From assembly GCA_900315675.1 (NCBI GenBank), contig OMZY01000005.1:62001-126000 (forward strand): a stretch of DNA of 64,000 nucleotides. Direction: 5' to 3'. Source of the stretch: an uncultured Eubacteriales bacterium. Its GTDB lineage: Bacteria > Bacillota > Clostridia > Christensenellales > Aristaeellaceae. Shown here piece by piece: positions 60,243 through 64,000 of the stretch; position 1 is the stretch's first letter; each line of letters opens with the position of its first letter. Both the position numbers and the translations under genes were made by a program. The notes under the pieces are model-generated. The model made no database searches and was not told the DNA's origin. It worked only from the letters and a program-made list of their open reading frames with translations.

Positions 60243-61202
60243 ATGAAGAAAGTGCAAAAGACCGGGATCCTGCTGCTGGTATTGGTTCTGGCACTGACTG
60301 CGTGCACATCCTTTGCCGACACGGGAGAGAGAGGAAACACCATGAACAACGGCGACACCAGACAACAGACAGAATTCCGGTATAACCGATTCGCGGATCT
60401 GTACTACTATCTGCTGGCACATATGCCCATTGACTGTGCCGCGGACGTATCGGATCCTGAATATACGGCGGAAATGGCAGGCAAACTGGGGATTTTTCCG
60501 GGTATCCCGCCCAAACTGACGGAGTATTATGAAGAGAATTTTGACCGGCTGGCGATTACCGGCTTTATTCCTCTGGCCGTGAAGAACACCCAGCAGTTCA
60601 GGGAAGCGCTGGTCTCCTGCGGCCAGCTGACAGACCGGGACATGGAAGCCTTTGTGGATCCGATGATTGAAATCTGTGACAGGGTCTCCGAAAGGTTTTA
60701 TGATTGGTGGACAGCGCATCATGAAGAGGTGGCGCCGCAGACGGACAAGGTATACGACCGTTTCCGGACGCTCACGGACCGGGTTAGCGCTTTTTTCAAC
60801 AACCTGGAGATGAAACCTTCGGTGCTGTTTTCATACAGCCTGCGGAAGAACGGTCGGGCATTTTTTCAGCCGGGAGAAATCATTGTTTACCTGACCTTCC
60901 CGGAAAAACCGGAGGAGATTACAGGCTGCTTCCTGCAGTACCTGCATGAATGCACCCATTCCGTCACGGACCCGCTGATGAACCGGAATATCCTTATGGC
61001 GGACGGATCCCATGACATTGCAGAATACCAGGTGCTGGTTTTTGACGAGTACCTGCTGGACGCTCTTTATCCGGAAATGACCGAAACCTACCGTGAATGG
61101 ATCGGACAGGAATACCTGGACTCTTCCCACAAAGCACTTGGGGAAGAGGGAGAAGAAAGACTCAGGGAACGCCTGGAGGCAATGCTGAACCGGGGAAAAT
61201 GA
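60243..61202 (+). CDS. lipoprotein with metalloprotease-like HExxH motif
   Basis: 319 residues. A lipobox LALTAC with Cys21 closes the signal, so the protein is membrane-tethered on the outside. LQYLHECTHS (H235-E-C-T-H239) followed by SHDIAEYQVL (E261) has the HExxH + downstream Glu arrangement of gluzincin metallopeptidases. The rest is helical, with Trp/Tyr-rich FYDWWTAHHEEV. No family could be named; proteolytic activity is an inference from the motif. Gene stop lies ten bases before the next start. Confidence 0.7.
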   Translation: MKKVQKTGILLLVLVLALTACTSFADTGERGNTMNNGDTRQQTEFRYNRFADLYYYLLAHMPIDCAADVSDPEYTAEMAGKLGIFPGIPPKLTEYYEENFDRLAITGFIPLAVKNTQQFREALVSCGQLTDRDMEAFVDPMIEICDRVSERFYDWWTAHHEEVAPQTDKVYDRFRTLTDRVSAFFNNLEMKPSVLFSYSLRKNGRAFFQPGEIIVYLTFPEKPEEITGCFLQYLHECTHSVTDPLMNRNILMADGSHDIAEYQVLVFDEYLLDALYPEMTETYREWIGQEYLDSSHKALGEEGEERLRERLEAMLNRGK

Positions 61203-61212
61203 GGTGCCCGCC

Positions 61213-61830
61213 ATGAGGAAGATTACGACAATCCTGCTGGATATGTACGGGGTGATCCTGGAGGAAAGCAAGGGCAATTTCATCCCTTATACATTCAAGT
61301 CTTTTGATCAGGCAGAGTATGACCGGCTGACAAGGCAGTTCAGGGAAGAAAAGCTTTTTACCAGGGCAGCGAACGGGGAAATGACCTCGGACGAGTTCCT
61401 GACGCGGCTTGGATTTGAGGCTCCGCGCTTCCATATGATCAATTATATCAACAACTTCCTTACGCTGGACCCGGGATTCAGGGAGTTTGCGGAGAAGTAT
61501 TACAGGCAGTATGACTTTGTGCTCCTTTCCAATGATGTGGCCGAATGGAGCGCCTGGATAACGGAGCATCATGACCTGGATCAGTATTTCACCCATAAGA
61601 TTGTCAGCGGGGATGTGAAGTGCCGCAAGCCGGACCGGAAGATCTATGAGATCGCGCTGGAGAAGACGGGTAAAAAGCCGGAGGAATGCTGCTTTGTGGA
61701 CAACAGCGTGAAGAACCTGATCACAGCGGCTGAACTGGGCATTGAACCGATCCTGTTCAACCGGGACGGGGAAGAGTATACCGGCACCATCGTCAATTCC
61801 TTCGCGGAGCTGGCGGATCTGCTGGGATGA
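61213..61830 (+). CDS. HAD-superfamily hydrolase-like protein with altered motif I
   Basis: 205 residues from the ATG at 61213 (GAGG eight bases ahead). Motif I is LLDMYGVI: the nucleophile Asp is kept but the acid/base Asp two positions on is Tyr, which is unusual and may mean no or altered phosphatase activity. Motif II LLSND, the Lys of KCRKPDRKIYE, and motif IV FVDNSVKNLITAAELGIEPILF are normal. Cap domain of helices between. HAD-IA type. Probably cotranscribed with the lipoprotein gene. Confidence 0.85.
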   Translation: MRKITTILLDMYGVILEESKGNFIPYTFKSFDQAEYDRLTRQFREEKLFTRAANGEMTSDEFLTRLGFEAPRFHMINYINNFLTLDPGFREFAEKYYRQYDFVLLSNDVAEWSAWITEHHDLDQYFTHKIVSGDVKCRKPDRKIYEIALEKTGKKPEECCFVDNSVKNLITAAELGIEPILFNRDGEEYTGTIVNSFAELADLLG

Positions 61831-61878
61831 GAAAGCGTTCGTGGAAACCGGGCAAAGCTGCCGGCAGATAAACGATAC

Positions 61879-61926
61879 GGCTGTCCCGTAAAGGCCTGAA
61901 AAGACCGGCGGGGCAGCTGTTTTTTC
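61879..61926 (+). terminator. terminator after 61213-61830
   Basis: GCTGTCCC / GGGGCAGC (61880-61887 with 61910-61917) followed by TTTTTT. Confidence 0.75.
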
Positions 61927-62019
61927 ATTCCGGAAATAAAAAAGTTGATGAGGGCATGCAGATTTGCCTTTCTCATACGTCTAATGTATGTAACGTTACA
62001 AAACCGGAGGCATGATACT

Positions 62020-62481
62020 GTGGACAAGGGATTCTTCATCGCGGAGATCGAAGCCTGCTCGGAAACGATGTACCGGGTAGCCTGGTCGATCCTGCGGAAC
62101 GAGACCGACGTGCAGGACGCGCTGCAGGACGCGTCACTCAAAGCCTGGGAAAAGCGGAGCAAGGTGCGGGAGGAAAAGTATTTCCGCACGTGGCTGATCC
62201 GCATATTGATCAACGTATGCTATGACATACAAAGAAGGCACCGGAATGTCGTTCCACTGGAGAAGATTCCCGCCCAGACCTATGCGAAAGCACCGGACCC
62301 GGAACTGGCCATAGCGCTGAGAGCCGTTCCGGAAAAACTTCGGCTGCCCCTTGTGCTGTGCTACTGCGAAGGCATGAGTTATGAGGAAGCCGCGGATGTG
62401 CTGCGGATTCCCATGACCACCCTGCGGGGCCGGCTCAACCGGGGAAAAGACGCATTGAGAAAGGAGCTGAAAGCGGAATGA
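62020..62481 (+). CDS. ECF sigma factor
   Basis: 153 residues from GTG at 62020, placed nine bases after CCGGAGG; a longer in-frame reading upstream begins within the promoter area and has no site. Region 2: AEIEACSETMYRVAWSILRNETDVQDALQDASLKAWEKRSKVREEKYFRTWLIRILINVCYDIQRR; region 4: LRLPLVLCYCEGMSYEEAADVLRIPMTTLRGRLNRGKDAL. Its stop overlaps the next ATG by four bases. CGTCTAATG at 61978 may be its -10 region, without a clear TGTAAC partner. Confidence 0.9.
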   Translation: MDKGFFIAEIEACSETMYRVAWSILRNETDVQDALQDASLKAWEKRSKVREEKYFRTWLIRILINVCYDIQRRHRNVVPLEKIPAQTYAKAPDPELAIALRAVPEKLRLPLVLCYCEGMSYEEAADVLRIPMTTLRGRLNRGKDALRKELKAE

Positions 62482-63626
62482 AGCGCGATATGAAAGAGAT
62501 AGACCTGCAGAACGCCTTCTGGCCGATGACGGACGAATGTCATGACAGGCTGACCACTGCTCTCAGCGGCCTGAGGGAGGAACAACCTGTGAAACGATTT
62601 ACTGCAAGAACAGTTTTAATAGCAGCCTGTATTATTGTTGCCCTGATGGCGGTGGCCTATGCCGCCGGACAGATTTTCGGATGGAATGATTTCTACTCCA
62701 TTTTCTATGGTACCAAGGTGCCTAAGGCCGCCGTGGAGATCCTGGAGTCCACTGAGAAACAGAATTTTGTTGTGGGACCTGCTGCCTTTACAGTGCAGCA
62801 GCTCTATGCCGACAGTCACACCGCGATGGCTTCCGTCAAGATTTCCATGGCAGACGGCAGCCGGGCACTGATGACCATGAGCGGCAGCCAATATGACTCC
62901 ATTGACGCAGGCGGGGAAAACGGAAAGAAATACGCGGAATCCCTGGGATTGGATCCCTCCACGAACTGGATTTCCGCCGCGGAGGAGATGAACTGCCCCC
63001 TGTACATTATGCGGGGGATCCTGGACCTGGATTCCGATTATTGGGGCGGGGAAGCGATGGAGGATGTGCTCTATAATGATGACGGCTCCATGACATACTA
63101 CAGCATGCAGATGCTGGACAGCAAAAAGGTGGGGGATGAACTGCCCCTGAAATTCTTCCTGCGGGTTGCGGAAGTGGATCTGCAGACCGGCGAGGAAAAG
63201 GAAGAGGTACTCATTGAGCGCCCGGAACTGAACATCCGGGTTTCAAAACCGACGGATACCGTAACCTATTCCCTGCCGGAACCCTATACTGTCAGCGGCC
63301 TGACGCTGGACGCCGTCTACGGTGAGCTGACGCCTGCGGGGCTGTACCTTTTCACTGACTTTACCGCGAGAGAAGAGGCTGATATGGACGCCTTTGGTTG
63401 CCCACAATGGTTCGACGCTGACGGGAATGAGTATCCATGGGGACTGAACCTGAGTTATGACATCAACGTGGACAACTGGCCGAAGGTTAGCATGATGGGA
63501 CTGATTTCTGTAGACAGCATTCCGGAAAAGCTCATCATGTCCATGAAGGATGAAACAGGAATCCATAACCTGTCCCTGCCGGATGGAAGCATAACAATTC
63601 TCCCTTTGGAAGAAGAGGAAGAATAA
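62478..63626 (+). CDS. anti-sigma-like membrane protein (DUF4179-like)
   Basis: 382 residues. A short cytoplasmic N-terminus (LQNAFWPMTDECHDRLTTALSGLREE), one membrane helix (about 45-65), and a large extracellular region with beta-rich ASVKISMADGSRA, TVSGLTLDAVYGELTPAGLYLFTDFTA and a poly-Glu end. This plan (DUF4179/DUF5643-like) is usual for membrane proteins encoded directly after Clostridial ECF sigma factors. Overlap ATGA with the sigma gene. No zinc-finger. Ends before a strong terminator. Confidence 0.8.
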   Translation: MKRDMKEIDLQNAFWPMTDECHDRLTTALSGLREEQPVKRFTARTVLIAACIIVALMAVAYAAGQIFGWNDFYSIFYGTKVPKAAVEILESTEKQNFVVGPAAFTVQQLYADSHTAMASVKISMADGSRALMTMSGSQYDSIDAGGENGKKYAESLGLDPSTNWISAAEEMNCPLYIMRGILDLDSDYWGGEAMEDVLYNDDGSMTYYSMQMLDSKKVGDELPLKFFLRVAEVDLQTGEEKEEVLIERPELNIRVSKPTDTVTYSLPEPYTVSGLTLDAVYGELTPAGLYLFTDFTAREEADMDAFGCPQWFDADGNEYPWGLNLSYDINVDNWPKVSMMGLISVDSIPEKLIMSMKDETGIHNLSLPDGSITILPLEEEEE

Positions 63627-63634
63627 TCACAGCC

Positions 63635-63675
63635 GGGAGCGCCGCTGCCCGGACGGACAGCGGCGCTCCCTTTTT
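63635..63675 (+). terminator. terminator after the sigma/anti-sigma pair
   Basis: GGGAGCGCCGCTG / CAGCGGCGCTCCC perfect 13-pair stem followed by TTTTT. Confidence 0.95.
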
Positions 63676-63684
63676 GAGGAAAAT

Positions 63685-64000
63685 ATGAAACGATTGATTT
63701 GTACTCTGCTGGCGGCGATGATGCTGATCCCGGCCTGTGCAGCCTGGGCAGAAAAGGATGGGGAAACCCTCATTGTGTATGAAACTGGCGAGAGTTTGGC
63801 GAAGGAATGGTCCCAAATGCTTGGACTGGAGCAGCCGCCGATTGAATATGATTGTACAGATTCTATTATGGAACTGGTAAAAGGAGATTCCGCACCTGAT
63901 ATTTGTGGCTATGACTTTTTCGCGCTCAAAGAGGCCGGAATGGTTGCAGCCTTTGAACCTACTGAGCTGATGAAGGAAGAGATGGCGGCCATGCCGCAGT
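63685..64000 (+). CDS. secreted binding-protein-like protein (3' end outside window)
   Basis: 105 residues are visible. Signal peptide MKRLICTLLAAMMLIPACAAWA/E. The mature start, GETLIVYETGESLAKEW, then IMELVKGDSAPDICGYDFFALKEAGMVAAFEPTELMKEEM, resembles the N-terminal lobe of extracellular solute-binding proteins (DI..-F.-L...G.V..). RBS is weak (TGAGGAAAAT). Truncated by the window end. Confidence 0.65.
   Translation, partial: MKRLICTLLAAMMLIPACAAWAEKDGETLIVYETGESLAKEWSQMLGLEQPPIEYDCTDSIMELVKGDSAPDICGYDFFALKEAGMVAAFEPTELMKEEMAAMPQ

Noticed and set aside
61945..62019. Upstream start for the fourth sigma factor adding 25 residues
   Set aside because: The extension is basic and hydrophobic, crosses a probable -10 region and lacks a ribosome site, whereas GTG at 62020 has CCGGAGG at the right distance.

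Overview
The window looks like chromosome from an uncultured, GC-rich anaerobic member of the Clostridia, probably a gut or rumen organism of the Christensenellales / Aristaeella kind. This is an inference from gene content and style: short Lys-start signal peptides ending in A-F-A-E, Pro/Thr linkers with SH3-like domains, strong AGGAGG ribosome sites, several ECF sigma/anti-sigma pairs, CUT1 sugar transporters without a local ATPase, and GH130 phosphorylases. No rRNA, tRNA, CRISPR array, phage or complete insertion sequence was recognised.

Layout. 1-1900: the end of a methyltransferase gene and two convergent ATC-hydrolase-like genes. 1909-3168: a secreted GLUG-repeat protein. 3233-10884: a heterodimeric ABC exporter, its TetR neighbour, and a divergent LolD/FtsX-type ABC system whose permease is frameshifted. 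10943-12201: two secreted proteins. 12374-17524: enolase, phosphoglycerate mutase, a MATE exporter and an AraC regulator, the first three behind long leaders or operators. 17883-22865: an esterase, a secreted SH3 protein, a flavin-binding-like protein, a DUF4097 protein and an ECF sigma/zinc-finger anti-sigma pair. 23114-32500: a probable peptide/ABC export operon with three tandem secreted paralogues and a fourth relative, small secreted proteins and a second sigma/anti-sigma pair. 32823-39710: an NlpC/P60-like protein, a second heterodimeric ABC exporter with a leader-peptide attenuator, and a hydrolase. 40830-51946: a beta-mannoside utilisation locus (mannose-6-phosphate isomerase, acetylesterase, two GH130 phosphorylases, LacI regulator, cellobiose 2-epimerase, ABC importer). 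52220-58463: an attenuator-led group of acetyltransferases, a nitroreductase fusion, a Nudix enzyme, a nucleoside phosphorylase, a third sigma factor and signal peptidase I. 58650-64000: a nitroreductase, a larC remnant, an ECF-transporter S component behind a MerR-type promoter, a metalloprotease-like lipoprotein, a HAD protein, a fourth sigma/anti-sigma pair and the start of a binding protein.

The most unusual signals are regulatory. (1) A 16-bp palindrome, GTTAG-N6-CTAAC, occurs nine times between 6745 and 15150, always in a promoter or leader, and links two ABC systems, enolase, phosphoglycerate mutase and a MATE/AraC pair. Three pairs of copies are 126-128 bp apart. (2) The exporter at 34127-37767 has a 24-codon leader ORF, a terminator and a matching antiterminator segment, which resembles ribosome-mediated attenuation. 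(3) GGTTAACA repeats at three places tie the mannoside importer and epimerase to the local LacI protein.

Intergenic DNA is rich in short palindromes, AATTCAT/ACTGAAA/GAATGCA-type tandem repeats and a dispersed repeat of the form TTCGAC...GCTCAGGATGACA.
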